From the NCBI RefSeq assembly GCF_900105395.1, contig NZ_LT629775.1, positions 7,157,501 to 7,221,500 of the forward strand: a DNA stretch of 64,000 nt, in the 5' to 3' direction. This DNA comes from Streptomyces sp. TLI_053 (GTDB taxonomy: Bacteria > Actinomycetota > Actinomycetes > Streptomycetales > Streptomycetaceae). A model generated the notes under the pieces. That model worked only from the letters and a program-made list of their open reading frames with translations. It ran no database searches and had not been told where the DNA came from. Positions 28,783 through 36,807 of this stretch are shown piece by piece. The position numbers and the translations under genes were made by a program. Each line of letters starts with the position of its first letter. Positions within the stretch are counted from its first letter, which is position 1.

Positions 28783-29952
28783 GTGTCCTACTCACAGAGA
28801 CTCCCGGATGTCGTGGTGGTCGGAGCCGGCGTCGTCGGCGCCGCCTGCGCGTACTACGCCGCGCGGGCCGGACTCGCCGTCGACGTCGTCGACCGCGGCC
28901 CGGTCGCCGGCGGCACCACCGGCGCCGGCGAGGGCAACCTGCTCGTCTCCGACAAGGAGCCCGGTCCCGAGCTCGACCTCGCCCTGTACTCGGGCGGGCT
29001 CTGGCGCGAACTCGCCGCCGAGTTCGGTGCCGCCGTCGAGTACGAGGACAAGGGCGGCCTGGTGGTCGCCGGTACGCCCGAACGGCAGGAGGCGCTGCGC
29101 GCGTTCGCGGCCGGGCAGGCCGGCTCCGGCGTCCTCGCCGAGGAGGTCCCCGGCGAGCGGCTCCGCGAGCTGGAGCCGCACCTCGCCCCCGGGCTGGCCG
29201 GAGGATTCCACTACCCCCAGGACGCCCAGGTCCAGCCCGCGCTGGCCGCCGCGCAGCTGCTGCGTGCGGCTCGGCGCGCGGGTGCCCGGCTGTACACCGG
29301 CGAGGCCGTCCGGGCGGTGCGGATCGGCGCCGACGGTGCCGTCCGCGGGGTCGAGACCGAGCGGCGGCGGCTGGACGCGGCCGCGGTGGTCAACGCCGCC
29401 GGCACCTGGGGCGGGGAGCTGGCCGCGTTGGCCGGCGTCGGGCTGCCGGTGCTGCCGCGGCGCGGGTTCGTCCTGGTGACCGAGCCGCTGCCGCGGATCG
29501 TCCGGCACAAGGTGTACGCCGCCGACTACGTGGCCGACGTCGCCAGCGGCTCGGCCGCCCTGCAGACCTCGGCCGTGGTCGAGGGGACGCCGGGCGGGCC
29601 GGTGCTGATCGGCGCCAGCCGCGAGCGGGTCGGCTTCGACCGCACCCTCTCGGTCGAGGTGCTGCACCGGCTGGCGGCCCAGGCGGCCGCGCTGTTCCCG
29701 GTGCTGGCCGGGGTGAACGTGATGCGCGCCTACCGGGGCTTCCGTCCGTACCTTCCGGACCACCTGCCCGCGATCGGCGCCGACCCCCGGGTGCCCGGCC
29801 TGTACCACGCCTGCGGCCACGAGGGCGCCGGCATCGGGCTGGCCCCGGGCACCGGGGCGCTGATCGCCCAGCAGCTCACCGGCAAGGACCCGGAACGCGA
29901 CCTCGCGCCCTTCCGGCCCGACCGCTTCCCGGCGGCGGACGCCGCCGCCTGA
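28783..29952 (+). CDS. FAD-dependent D-amino-acid oxidase family protein, probable D-hydroxyproline dehydrogenase subunit
   Basis: The protein has 389 residues. The FAD dinucleotide fold is at the N-terminus (DVVVVGAGVVGAACAYYAA), with the DAO-family C-terminal signature 'HACGHEGAGIGLAPGTGALIA'. It is related to glycine oxidase and to the beta subunit of heteromeric D-hydroxyproline dehydrogenases, which oxidise cis-4-hydroxy-D-proline to the pyrroline. The 2Fe-2S and alpha subunits of such a complex are encoded next (30173, 30474), but across a 220-bp gap with a palindrome array, so they may be partly independently regulated. There is no ribosome site before GTG 28783; the mRNA seems leaderless. 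Confidence 0.85.
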   Translation: MSYSQRLPDVVVVGAGVVGAACAYYAARAGLAVDVVDRGPVAGGTTGAGEGNLLVSDKEPGPELDLALYSGGLWRELAAEFGAAVEYEDKGGLVVAGTPERQEALRAFAAGQAGSGVLAEEVPGERLRELEPHLAPGLAGGFHYPQDAQVQPALAAAQLLRAARRAGARLYTGEAVRAVRIGADGAVRGVETERRRLDAAAVVNAAGTWGGELAALAGVGLPVLPRRGFVLVTEPLPRIVRHKVYAADYVADVASGSAALQTSAVVEGTPGGPVLIGASRERVGFDRTLSVEVLHRLAAQAAALFPVLAGVNVMRAYRGFRPYLPDHLPAIGADPRVPGLYHACGHEGAGIGLAPGTGALIAQQLTGKDPERDLAPFRPDRFPAADAAA

Positions 29953-29960
29953 GGGGTCCC

Positions 29961-30014
29961 GCGCACTTTGCAAAGTGCGCGAGGACTTTGCAAAGTGCAC
30001 TTTGCAAAGTGCGC
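29961..30014. promoter_or_regulatory. Three copies of the palindrome ACTTTGCAAAGT
   Basis: Perfect 12-bp palindromes lie at 29965-29976, 29985-29996 and 29999-30010; the first extends to a 20-bp perfect palindrome (29961-29980). Spacings of 20 and 14 bp suggest a cooperative operator array for a dimeric regulator distinct from the TGTGA-type sites. Confidence 0.65.
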
Positions 30015-30028
30015 GGACACCCGCGGGG

Positions 30029-30072
30029 CGGCGCCGCAGGTACCCGGTGTGCCGGCCGGGTACGCGGCGCCG
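30029..30072 (+). terminator. Large hairpin downstream of the palindrome array
   Basis: CGGCGCCGC (30029-30037) and GTACCCGG (30040-30047) pair with 30056-30063 and 30064-30072, with a 2-nt bulge and 8-nt loop. It could attenuate read-through from 28783 into 30173. Confidence 0.45.
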
Positions 30073-30172
30073 CGGGTGCCCGGACCCGCTTCCCCCCGGG
30101 GCCGCCCGCCTCCCGGTACCCCCCTCGCCAATCCCACGACCGGCTCGTGAGCTGAACGGAGAACCCCCACCC

Positions 30173-30493
30173 ATGCGCCGTACCCGCACCCCCGCGGAGC
30201 TGGTCCGGGCCGAGCCCGGGCCCGCCCACACCATCGACTTCGACGGTCGGCCCGTGCCCGCGCTGCCCGGGCAGACGATCGCCGCCGCCCTCTGGGCCGA
30301 CGGCGTGCTGGCCTGGCGCACCACCCGGGTCGGCGGGAAGCCGCGCGGGGCGTTCTGCGGCATCGGCGCCTGCTTCGACTGCCTGGCCACCGTCGACGGG
30401 CGGCCCAACCAGCGCACCTGCCTGCTGCCGGCCGAGCCCGGCACCACCGTCACCACCCAGGAGGGCCACGGCCGTGCCGACCTCGAAGTCTGA
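30173..30493 (+). CDS. 2Fe-2S subunit of D-hydroxyproline dehydrogenase-type complex
   Basis: The protein has 106 residues. It is a (2Fe-2S)-binding protein with the four-Cys ferredoxin pattern FCGIGACFDCLATV and a distant Cys in QRTCLLPAEPG. Small proteins of this type are the gamma subunit of opine/octopine, HCN synthase and D-hydroxyproline dehydrogenases. They pass electrons between the two flavoproteins. ATG 30173 has GGAGAA 9 nt upstream. Its end overlaps the start of the alpha subunit by 20 bp, showing tight coupling. Confidence 0.85.
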   Translation: MRRTRTPAELVRAEPGPAHTIDFDGRPVPALPGQTIAAALWADGVLAWRTTRVGGKPRGAFCGIGACFDCLATVDGRPNQRTCLLPAEPGTTVTTQEGHGRADLEV

Positions 30494-32003
30494 GCCCGCG
30501 CAGTCCCCGGGGCCCCACCGCCCCGGCGGCCCGTGCCACGATCTCGCGGTGATCGGCGCCGGCCCCGGCGGCCTCGCCGCCGCCGTGACCGCCGCCGACC
30601 TCGGCCTGCGCTGCGTCCTGGTCGACGCCGGCCGGAGCACCGGCGGGCAGTTCTACCGCCACCCCGCGCCCGGCCTCGGCGCCGCCCGCCCCGACCGGCT
30701 GCACCACGGCTGGTCCGTCTACACCGGCCTCTCCGACCGGCTCGCCGCCCATCGCGCGGCCGGCCGGGTCGAACTGCTCACCGGCCACCAGGTCTGGGCG
30801 CTGGAGCGGGCCGGGGACGGCGACTGGCGGCTGCACGCCACCACCGGCCCGGACGCCGACGACCGGACCACCGTCCGCGCCGCCGCCGTCCTGCTCGCCA
30901 CCGGCGCGTACGAGCGGCAGCTGCCCTTCCCCGGCTGGACCCTGCCCGGGGTGGTCACCGCGGGCGGCGCGCAGGCCATGCTCAAGGCCGGTCTGGTGCT
31001 GCCCGGCCGACGGATCGTGGTGGCGGGCAGCGGCCCGCTGCTGCTCGCGGCGGCCTCCTCCCTGGTCACGGCCGGCGCCGAGGTGCCGGCCGTGGTGGAG
31101 GCCACCGCGTACCTCGGGTACGCCCGGCGCCCCGGCGTGCTGGCCGCTGTCCCGGCCAAGCTGGTCGAGGGCGCCGGGCACGGTTCGGCGCTGCTGCGCC
31201 ACGGCGTCCGGCTGCGGCCGCGCAGCGCGGTGGTCGAGGCGCACGGCACCGACCGGGTCACCGCCGTGACGGTGGCCCGGCTGGACGCCCAGTGGCGTCC
31301 GGTGCCCGGTACCGAGCGGCGGATCGCCTGCGACGCGCTCGCCGTCGGCCACGGTCTGGTGCCGCAGATCGAGCTGGCCACCGAGCTGGGCGCGGCCACC
31401 AGGACCACTCCCGACGGAACGGCCGCGCTCGAGGTCGACGCCCGTCTGCGGACCACCGTGCCCGGGCTCTGGGCGGCCGGCGAGGCCTGCGGTGTCGGCG
31501 GCGCCGACCTCGCGATCGCCGAGGGCGAGCTGGCGGCGCACGCGGTCGCGGACCGGCCGGTCCGGGCCGCGCTGCTGCGCCGCCGCTCCCGGCTGCGGGC
31601 CTTCGCCGAGCTGATGGCCGCCGCGCACCGGCCCGGCCCGGGCTGGACCGACTGGCTGCGGGAGGACACCGATGTCTGCCGCTGCGAGGAGGTCCCGGCC
31701 GGGCGGATCAAGGAGGCGGTGGACGAGCTGGGCGCGGGCGACGCGCGCACCGTCAAGCTGCTGACCAGGGCCGGGATGGGCTGGTGCCAGGGCCGGATGT
31801 GCGGTCCGGCGGTGGCCTGCCTGGCGGGCGGCGCCGACCGGGCCGAGGTCCGGCCGGACAGCCGGCCGTTCTCCTGCCCCGTTCCGCTCGGGCAACTCGC
31901 GGCCGAGCGGGGCGATCCGGACGGCCCGGACCACCGGGCCGACGAGGGGCACGAGGACCACCAGGGCCATCGGGACCACCAGGACGACCGGCAGGACCGG
32001 TAG
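30474..32003 (+). CDS. FAD/NAD(P)-binding alpha subunit of D-hydroxyproline dehydrogenase-type complex, with BFD-like 2Fe-2S domain
   Basis: The protein has 509 residues. The FAD fold DLAVIGAGPGGLAAAV is near residue 23, a second nucleotide fold is RIVVAGSGPLLLAAASSL, and 'LWAAGEACGVGGADLAIAEG' is the C-terminal FAD motif. A BFD-like domain has cysteines in DVCRCEEVPAGRI and GWCQGRMCGPAVACL and may hold another 2Fe-2S cluster. The last ~25 residues are an unusual His/Asp/Gln-rich tail (DHRADEGHEDHQGHRDHQDD). It is the partner flavoprotein of 28783 and 30173. A 21-bp terminator follows. Confidence 0.85.
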   Translation: MPTSKSEPAQSPGPHRPGGPCHDLAVIGAGPGGLAAAVTAADLGLRCVLVDAGRSTGGQFYRHPAPGLGAARPDRLHHGWSVYTGLSDRLAAHRAAGRVELLTGHQVWALERAGDGDWRLHATTGPDADDRTTVRAAAVLLATGAYERQLPFPGWTLPGVVTAGGAQAMLKAGLVLPGRRIVVAGSGPLLLAAASSLVTAGAEVPAVVEATAYLGYARRPGVLAAVPAKLVEGAGHGSALLRHGVRLRPRSAVVEAHGTDRVTAVTVARLDAQWRPVPGTERRIACDALAVGHGLVPQIELATELGAATRTTPDGTAALEVDARLRTTVPGLWAAGEACGVGGADLAIAEGELAAHAVADRPVRAALLRRRSRLRAFAELMAAAHRPGPGWTDWLREDTDVCRCEEVPAGRIKEAVDELGAGDARTVKLLTRAGMGWCQGRMCGPAVACLAGGADRAEVRPDSRPFSCPVPLGQLAAERGDPDGPDHRADEGHEDHQGHRDHQDDRQDR

Positions 32004-32010
32004 CACCGGC

Positions 32011-32060
32011 CGGATTCGGACCGACCGGCCGCTCCCCGTCGGCCGGTCGGTCCGAATCCG
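32011..32060 (+). terminator. Terminator after the dehydrogenase operon
   Basis: A 21-bp perfect stem (32011-32031 with 32040-32060) with an 8-nt loop begins 8 bp after the stop. Confidence 0.8.
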
Positions 32061-32084
32061 ACCGAAAACGCCCGGTGGTGGCTC

Positions 32085-32120
32085 TTGTCTCCACCGCGCG
32101 CCTTCTAATAAAATGTCACA
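32085..32120 (+). promoter_or_regulatory. Promoter of the deaminase gene with island operator
   Basis: TTGTCT (32085-32090), an 18-nt spacer and TAAAAT (32109-32114) place the start point near 32121. The operator (32107-32120; TGTGACATTTTATT on the minus strand) overlaps the -10. This shows the CDS starts at 32140, not at the ATG inside the operator (32113). Confidence 0.65.
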
Positions 32121-32139
32121 CCTCACCAAGGAGTCATCC

Positions 32140-33048
32140 GTGTCCCAGATCTCGCACGACACCACCCGGCCCTGGCGCGGCATCATGGTCGCCACCACGC
32201 TCCCGCTGCGCCCGGACCTCTCCGTCGACTACGACGCGTACGCCGACCACGTCCGCTGGCTGATCGAGTCGGGTTGCGACGGTGTCGTCCCCAACGGCTC
32301 GCTCGGCGAGTACCAGACCCTGACCGCCGAGGAGCGCGCCAAGGTCGTCGAGGTCGCGGTCGAGGCCGCCGGTGACGGCTCCCGCGTGATGCCCGGCGTC
32401 GCCGCCTACGGCAGCGCCGAGTCCCGCCGCTGGGCCGAGCAGGCCGCCGAGGCCGGCGCCGGCTCCGTGCTGCTGCTGCCGCCGAACGCCTACCGGGCCG
32501 ACCACGACGCCGTCCGCGGGCACTACGCCGAGGTCGCCAAGGCCGGCGTGCCGATCGTCGCCTACAACAACCCGATCGACACCAAGGTCGACCTGGTTCC
32601 GGCGCTGCTCGCCGAGCTGCACGCCGAGGGCTCGATCGTCGCGGTCAAGGAGTTCAGCGGCGACGTCCGCCGGGCCTACGAGATCGCGGAGCTGGCCCCG
32701 GGCCTGGACCTGCTGATCGGCGCCGACGACGTGCTGCTGGAGCTGGCCCTGGCCGGCGCCGTCGGCTGGATCGCCGGTTACCCGAACGCGCTGCCGGAGG
32801 CGAGCGCCGCGCTGTACAAGGCCGCGATCGCCCACGACCTGGGCACCGCGCTGCCGCTGTACAAGTCGCTGCACTCGCTGCTGCGCTGGGACTCCAAGAC
32901 CGAGTTCGTCCAGGCGATCAAGCTCTCCATGGACATCGCCGGCCGCCCCGGCGGTCCGACCCGCGCGCCGCGCCTGCCGCTGACGCCGGAGATCGAGGCG
33001 GCCGTCCGCGCGGCCACCGAGAAGGCGCTGGCCGAGGGCCTCGCCTGA
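32140..33048 (+). CDS. DapA-family pyrroline-4-hydroxy-2-carboxylate deaminase (probable)
   Basis: The protein has 302 residues and a class I aldolase/DHDPS barrel. The Schiff-base Lys170 (IVAVKEFSGD) and the Tyr142 of VAYNNPID are present. In hydroxyproline degradation, a DapA relative converts pyrroline-4-hydroxy-2-carboxylate to 2-oxoglutarate semialdehyde with loss of ammonia; neighbours for the steps before and after support this. True dihydrodipicolinate synthase is less likely by context. GTG 32140 has AAGGAG 6 nt upstream. An upstream in-frame ATG (32113) lies inside the operator and is rejected as start. Confidence 0.85.
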   Translation: MSQISHDTTRPWRGIMVATTLPLRPDLSVDYDAYADHVRWLIESGCDGVVPNGSLGEYQTLTAEERAKVVEVAVEAAGDGSRVMPGVAAYGSAESRRWAEQAAEAGAGSVLLLPPNAYRADHDAVRGHYAEVAKAGVPIVAYNNPIDTKVDLVPALLAELHAEGSIVAVKEFSGDVRRAYEIAELAPGLDLLIGADDVLLELALAGAVGWIAGYPNALPEASAALYKAAIAHDLGTALPLYKSLHSLLRWDSKTEFVQAIKLSMDIAGRPGGPTRAPRLPLTPEIEAAVRAATEKALAEGLA

Positions 33049-33083
33049 CCCGGACCGGATTTCCGGTTCCGAGTGTCCGGGAC

Positions 33084-33107
33084 GGCCGGCTGCGGGGGCA
33101 GCCGGCC
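33084..33107 (+). terminator. Hairpin between deaminase and epimerase genes
   Basis: A 10-bp perfect stem (33084-33093 with 33098-33107) has a GGGG loop. It may limit read-through into the epimerase gene. Confidence 0.45.
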
Positions 33108-33203
33108 TCCGGGCCACCTTCCGGCCCCGCCGGTCCACCCCCGTCCGGACCGTCCCGGCCTCGACGAATGCCAGCCATCTCCCCACCCACGGAGCGTCAG
33201 CAG

Positions 33204-34208
33204 ATGCGCAGCCGTCACGTCTTCCACGCCGTCGACTCGCACACCGAGGGCATGCCCACCCGGGTCGTCACCGGTGGCTTCGGTGTCATTCCCGGTGCCA
33301 CCATGGCCGAGCGCCGGACGTACTTCCAGGAGCACCTGGACCACTTCCGGACCCTGCTGATGTACGAGCCCCGCGGCCACGCCGCGATGAGCGGCGCCGT
33401 CCTGCAGCCGCCGACCCGGCCGGACGCCGACTTCGGCGTGCTCTACATCGAGGTCTCCGGCCTGCTGCCGATGTGCGGCCACGGCACCATCGGCGTGGCC
33501 ACCGTGCTGGTCGAGACCGGCATGGTGCCGGTCGTCGAACCGGTCACCACCGTCCGGCTGGACACCCCGGCGGGCCTGGTGATCGCCGATGTCGCGGTCG
33601 AGAACGGTGCCGCCACGGCGGTCACCATCCGCAACGTGCCGTCCTACTCGGAGGCGCTGGACCGCAAGATCGAGGTCCCGGGCCACGGCACGGTGACCTA
33701 CGACCTGGCGTACGGCGGCAACTTCTACGCGATCCTGCCGCTCGCGGAGTTCGGCCTGCCGTTCGAGCGGGAGCGCAAGCAGGAGATCCTGGACGCCGGC
33801 CTCGCCCTCATGGACGCCATCAACGCGGGCCCGGACCGGCCGGTGCACCCGGAGAACCCGTCCATCCACAGCTGCCACCACGTGCAGCTGCTGGCCCCCG
33901 GCTCGACCGCCGAGCACTCGCGGCACGCGATGGCCATCCACCCCGGCTGGTTCGACCGCTCGCCCTGCGGCACCGGCACCTCGGCCCGGATGGCCCAGCT
34001 GCACGCGCGCGGCGAGCTGCCGCTGGACCGCGACTTCCGCAACGACTCCTTCATCGGGACCACCTTCACCGGGCGGCTGGTGGAGGAGACCGAGGTGGGC
34101 GGGCGCCCGGCCGTCGTGCCGACCGTCACCGGGCGGGCCTGGATCACCGGCACCGCCCAGTACTTCCTCGACCCCAGCGACCCGTTCCCGGCCGGCTTCC
34201 TGCTCTGA
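33204..34208 (+). CDS. 4-hydroxyproline 2-epimerase (proline racemase family)
   Basis: The protein has 334 residues. Both catalytic cysteines of the family are present: Cys91 in PMCGHGTIG and Cys255 in SPCGTGTSARMA. Two Cys fit racemase/epimerase chemistry; the trans-3-hydroxyproline dehydratases have Thr at one of these positions. It should interconvert trans-4-hydroxy-L-proline and cis-4-hydroxy-D-proline, the first step of the pathway. ATG 33204 follows GGAG by 9 nt. The three downstream genes share its direction. A paralogue lies at 35740. Confidence 0.88.
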   Translation: MRSRHVFHAVDSHTEGMPTRVVTGGFGVIPGATMAERRTYFQEHLDHFRTLLMYEPRGHAAMSGAVLQPPTRPDADFGVLYIEVSGLLPMCGHGTIGVATVLVETGMVPVVEPVTTVRLDTPAGLVIADVAVENGAATAVTIRNVPSYSEALDRKIEVPGHGTVTYDLAYGGNFYAILPLAEFGLPFERERKQEILDAGLALMDAINAGPDRPVHPENPSIHSCHHVQLLAPGSTAEHSRHAMAIHPGWFDRSPCGTGTSARMAQLHARGELPLDRDFRNDSFIGTTFTGRLVEETEVGGRPAVVPTVTGRAWITGTAQYFLDPSDPFPAGFLL

Positions 34209-34222
34209 CCGGGGCCACGGCC

Positions 34223-34277
34223 TCCCGCTCCGCCCCGGCCCCGCTCCGCCCCGCTTCCCGCTCCGCCCCGGCCCCGC
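34223..34277. repeat. 22-bp direct repeat
   Basis: The sequence starting TCCCGCTCCGCCCC and ending GGCCCCGC occurs at 34223-34244 and again at 34256-34277, a period of 33 bp, in the gap between the epimerase and aldehyde dehydrogenase genes. A 10-bp hairpin (34281-34290 with 34299-34308) follows. Confidence 0.7.
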
Positions 34278-34375
34278 GCCGGCCGGCCCCCCCGTCCCGG
34301 GGCCGGCCACCCACCGCGGGGCCGGGCCTCCGACCCGCTCCGAAAACCCGTCGAACCCCCGAAGGGCTGCCTGCA

Positions 34376-35740
34376 GTGACGATCCGTTCGTACAACCCCG
34401 CCGACCCCGCGGACCTCGTCGCCGAGGCGCCCGCCCCCGGTGCCGAGGCCGTCCTGGCCACCGTCGCCCGCGCCCGCGCCGCCCAGCCCGGCTGGCTCGC
34501 CGCCGGCGCCGGCGGCCGCTCGGCCGCGCTCACCCGGATCGCCGCCGTCGTCGAGGCGCACGCCGAGGAGCTGGCCGAGCTGGTCGTCCGCGAGGTCGGC
34601 AAGCCGGTCGCCGAGGCGCGCGGCGAGGTCGCCCGCACCGTCGCGATCTGGCGCTACTACGCGCAGGCGCCGTTCGCGGCCTCCGGCGAGGTGCACGAGA
34701 CCGCCGGCGGGCCCGGCCTGCTGCTCACCCGCCGCCGCCCGTACGGGGTCGCCGGCCTGGTCACGCCGTGGAACTTCCCGCTGGCGATCCCCACCTGGAA
34801 GGCCGCCCCGGCGCTGGCCGTCGGCAACACCGTGGTGCTCAAGCCCTCCTCGGAGGCGATCGGCTGCGCCCGCCGGCTGGCCGAGCTGGTCGCCGAGGCC
34901 GGGCTGCCGGCCGATGTCTTCACCGTGCTGCCCGGCGGCGGCGCCGAGGGCGGCACCCTGGTCGGCGCGGCCGACGTGGTCTCCTTCACCGGCTCCACCG
35001 GCGTCGGCCGCCAGGTCGTCCGCACCGCCACGGACCGCGGCATCCCGGTCCAGGCCGAGCTCGGCGGGCTGAACACCGCGATCGTCCTGCCCGACGCCGA
35101 CATCGACCAGGCCGCCGCCCACCTCGCCAACGCGATCGCCGGCTACGCGGGGCAGAAGTGCACCGCCACCAGCCGGGTGGTCGCGGTCGGTGGGGCCTAC
35201 GAGCCGCTGCGCGCCGCCCTGGTCAAGGCGCTCGGCCAGGTCGACGGCACCTCCTGCGGGCCGGTCATCAACGAGGCCACCCGGGACGAGATCACCGCGG
35301 CCGTCGACTCCGCCCGGGAGGCCGGTGCCGAGGTGCTGACCGGCGGCGGCGCGCCCGCCCGGGACGGCTGGTACCTGGAGCCGACCCTGGTCGCCGGGGT
35401 CCCGGACGAGCACCCGCTGAGCCGGGAGGAGTTCTTCGGCCCGATCGCCGTGCTGCACGCGGCGGCCGACCTGGACGAGGCGATCGCGCTCGCCAACAAC
35501 ACCCCGTACACGCTGTCCGCCTCGGTGCACACCCGCGACCTGGACGCGGCGCTCGCCACCGCCGACCGGCTGAACGCCGGCATGATCCGGGTCAACGCGC
35601 CGTCCAGCGGTGTCGACTTCCACCTGCCGTTCGGCGGCGCCAAGGGCGCCAGCCACGGTGCCCGCGAGCAGGGGCAGGCCGCGCTGGACTTCTACACCCA
35701 GAGCCGCACCGTCACCCTGCTGCCGGGCGGAGGCGCCTGA
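34376..35740 (+). CDS. Aldehyde dehydrogenase, probable 2-oxoglutarate-semialdehyde dehydrogenase
   Basis: The protein has 454 residues. It has the aldehyde dehydrogenase fold with LVTPWNFPLAIP (cofactor-binding Asn), 'SFTGSTGVGRQVV', Glu228 of ELGG and nucleophile Cys262 in GQKCTATSRVV. By pathway context it oxidises 2-oxoglutarate semialdehyde to 2-oxoglutarate. It is slightly shorter at the N-terminus than typical family members. GTG 34376 has CGAAGGG about 10 nt upstream. Its stop overlaps the next start by one base (TGATG), so translation is coupled to the second racemase-family gene. Confidence 0.87.
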   Translation: MTIRSYNPADPADLVAEAPAPGAEAVLATVARARAAQPGWLAAGAGGRSAALTRIAAVVEAHAEELAELVVREVGKPVAEARGEVARTVAIWRYYAQAPFAASGEVHETAGGPGLLLTRRRPYGVAGLVTPWNFPLAIPTWKAAPALAVGNTVVLKPSSEAIGCARRLAELVAEAGLPADVFTVLPGGGAEGGTLVGAADVVSFTGSTGVGRQVVRTATDRGIPVQAELGGLNTAIVLPDADIDQAAAHLANAIAGYAGQKCTATSRVVAVGGAYEPLRAALVKALGQVDGTSCGPVINEATRDEITAAVDSAREAGAEVLTGGGAPARDGWYLEPTLVAGVPDEHPLSREEFFGPIAVLHAAADLDEAIALANNTPYTLSASVHTRDLDAALATADRLNAGMIRVNAPSSGVDFHLPFGGAKGASHGAREQGQAALDFYTQSRTVTLLPGGGA

Positions 35741-36807
35741 TGACCTCGGACCTCCCCGGCCGGGAGGCGCCCGCGGCGGTGCACGTCGACACGGTCGACT
35801 ACCACACGGCCGGCGAGCCGTTCCGGATCGTCGTCGGCGGCACACCCGTCGTCCCCGGCGACAGCGTCGCCGAGCGGCGGGCGATCGCGATCGGTGCCGG
35901 CGGCACCGCCACCGCGCCCCGGCCCGGCCCGCTGGACGACGTCCGGCAGCTGCTCACCCGTGAGCCGCGCGGCCACGCCGGGATGTACGGCGGCTTCCTG
36001 GTGCCGCCCGACGACGATGGGGCCGACCTCGGCGTGCTGTTCTGGCACAAGGACGGCTACTCGACCGCCTGCGGCCACGGCACCATCGCGCTCGGCGCCT
36101 GGGCGGTCGACTCCGGCCTGGTCGCCGCGCCCGACTACGGCGTCGCCCGGGTCCGGATCGACGTGCCGTCCGGCCGGGTCACCGCGCTGGTCAACCGGTC
36201 CGCCGGGCGGACCACCGGGGTGACCTTCCGCAACGTGCCCTCCTGGGTGAGCGAGCTGAAGCTCCCGGTGGAGACCTCGCGCGGCACCGTCGAGGTGGCC
36301 GTGGCCCACTCCGGCGCCTGCTACGTCTCCGTCCCGGCCGCGGCCCTCGGCCTCTCGGTGACCCTCGACCGGCTGCCCGAGCTCACCGCCGCCGGCCGGG
36401 AGATCCGGGCCGCGCTGGCCGACTCCCCGGCCGTGCGGCACCCGGTGGACCCGCGGCTGTCCGGCGTCTACGGCGTCATCCTGTTCGACGAGCTCCCGTC
36501 GGTGGACGGCGCGCTGAACCAGCGCAACGTCACCGTCTTCGCGGACGGCCAGATCGACCGCTCGCCGTGCGGCTCCGGCAGCTCGGCCCGGCTGGCGGTG
36601 CTGGCCGCCGAGGGGCGGCTCGCCCCGGGCGCGGAGCTGCGGCACGAGTCGATCGTCGGCACGGTCTTCGGCGGGCGGGTCCTGCCCGGCGGCGACCCGT
36701 GGGGCGACGGCGTGGTCACCGAGGTGACCGGCACCGCGCACCGGACCGGCGAGCACCGCTTCGTGCTCGACCCGCAGGACACGCTCGGCGCGGGGTTCCT
36801 GCTGTGA
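35740..36807 (+). CDS. Second proline-racemase-family protein
   Basis: The protein has 355 residues. It is a paralogue of the enzyme at 33204 with cysteines at 111 (STACGHGTIAL) and 277 (SPCGSGSSARLA). The Cys/Cys pair fits an epimerase or racemase. The following gene encodes an ornithine-cyclodeaminase-like reductase, the usual partner of a trans-3-hydroxy-L-proline dehydratase of this family, which normally carries Thr instead of one Cys. So residue pattern and context disagree. Function is left open between hydroxyproline epimerase, proline racemase and dehydratase. The start overlaps the aldehyde dehydrogenase stop; the stop overlaps the next GTG by 4 bp. Confidence 0.8.
   Translation: MTSDLPGREAPAAVHVDTVDYHTAGEPFRIVVGGTPVVPGDSVAERRAIAIGAGGTATAPRPGPLDDVRQLLTREPRGHAGMYGGFLVPPDDDGADLGVLFWHKDGYSTACGHGTIALGAWAVDSGLVAAPDYGVARVRIDVPSGRVTALVNRSAGRTTGVTFRNVPSWVSELKLPVETSRGTVEVAVAHSGACYVSVPAAALGLSVTLDRLPELTAAGREIRAALADSPAVRHPVDPRLSGVYGVILFDELPSVDGALNQRNVTVFADGQIDRSPCGSGSSARLAVLAAEGRLAPGAELRHESIVGTVFGGRVLPGGDPWGDGVVTEVTGTAHRTGEHRFVLDPQDTLGAGFLL

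Noticed and set aside
32113..32139. Upstream ATG of the deaminase gene as translation start
   Set aside because: It lies inside the operator and overlaps the -10 TAAAAT, upstream of the predicted RNA start; GTG 32140 has an ideal AAGGAG.
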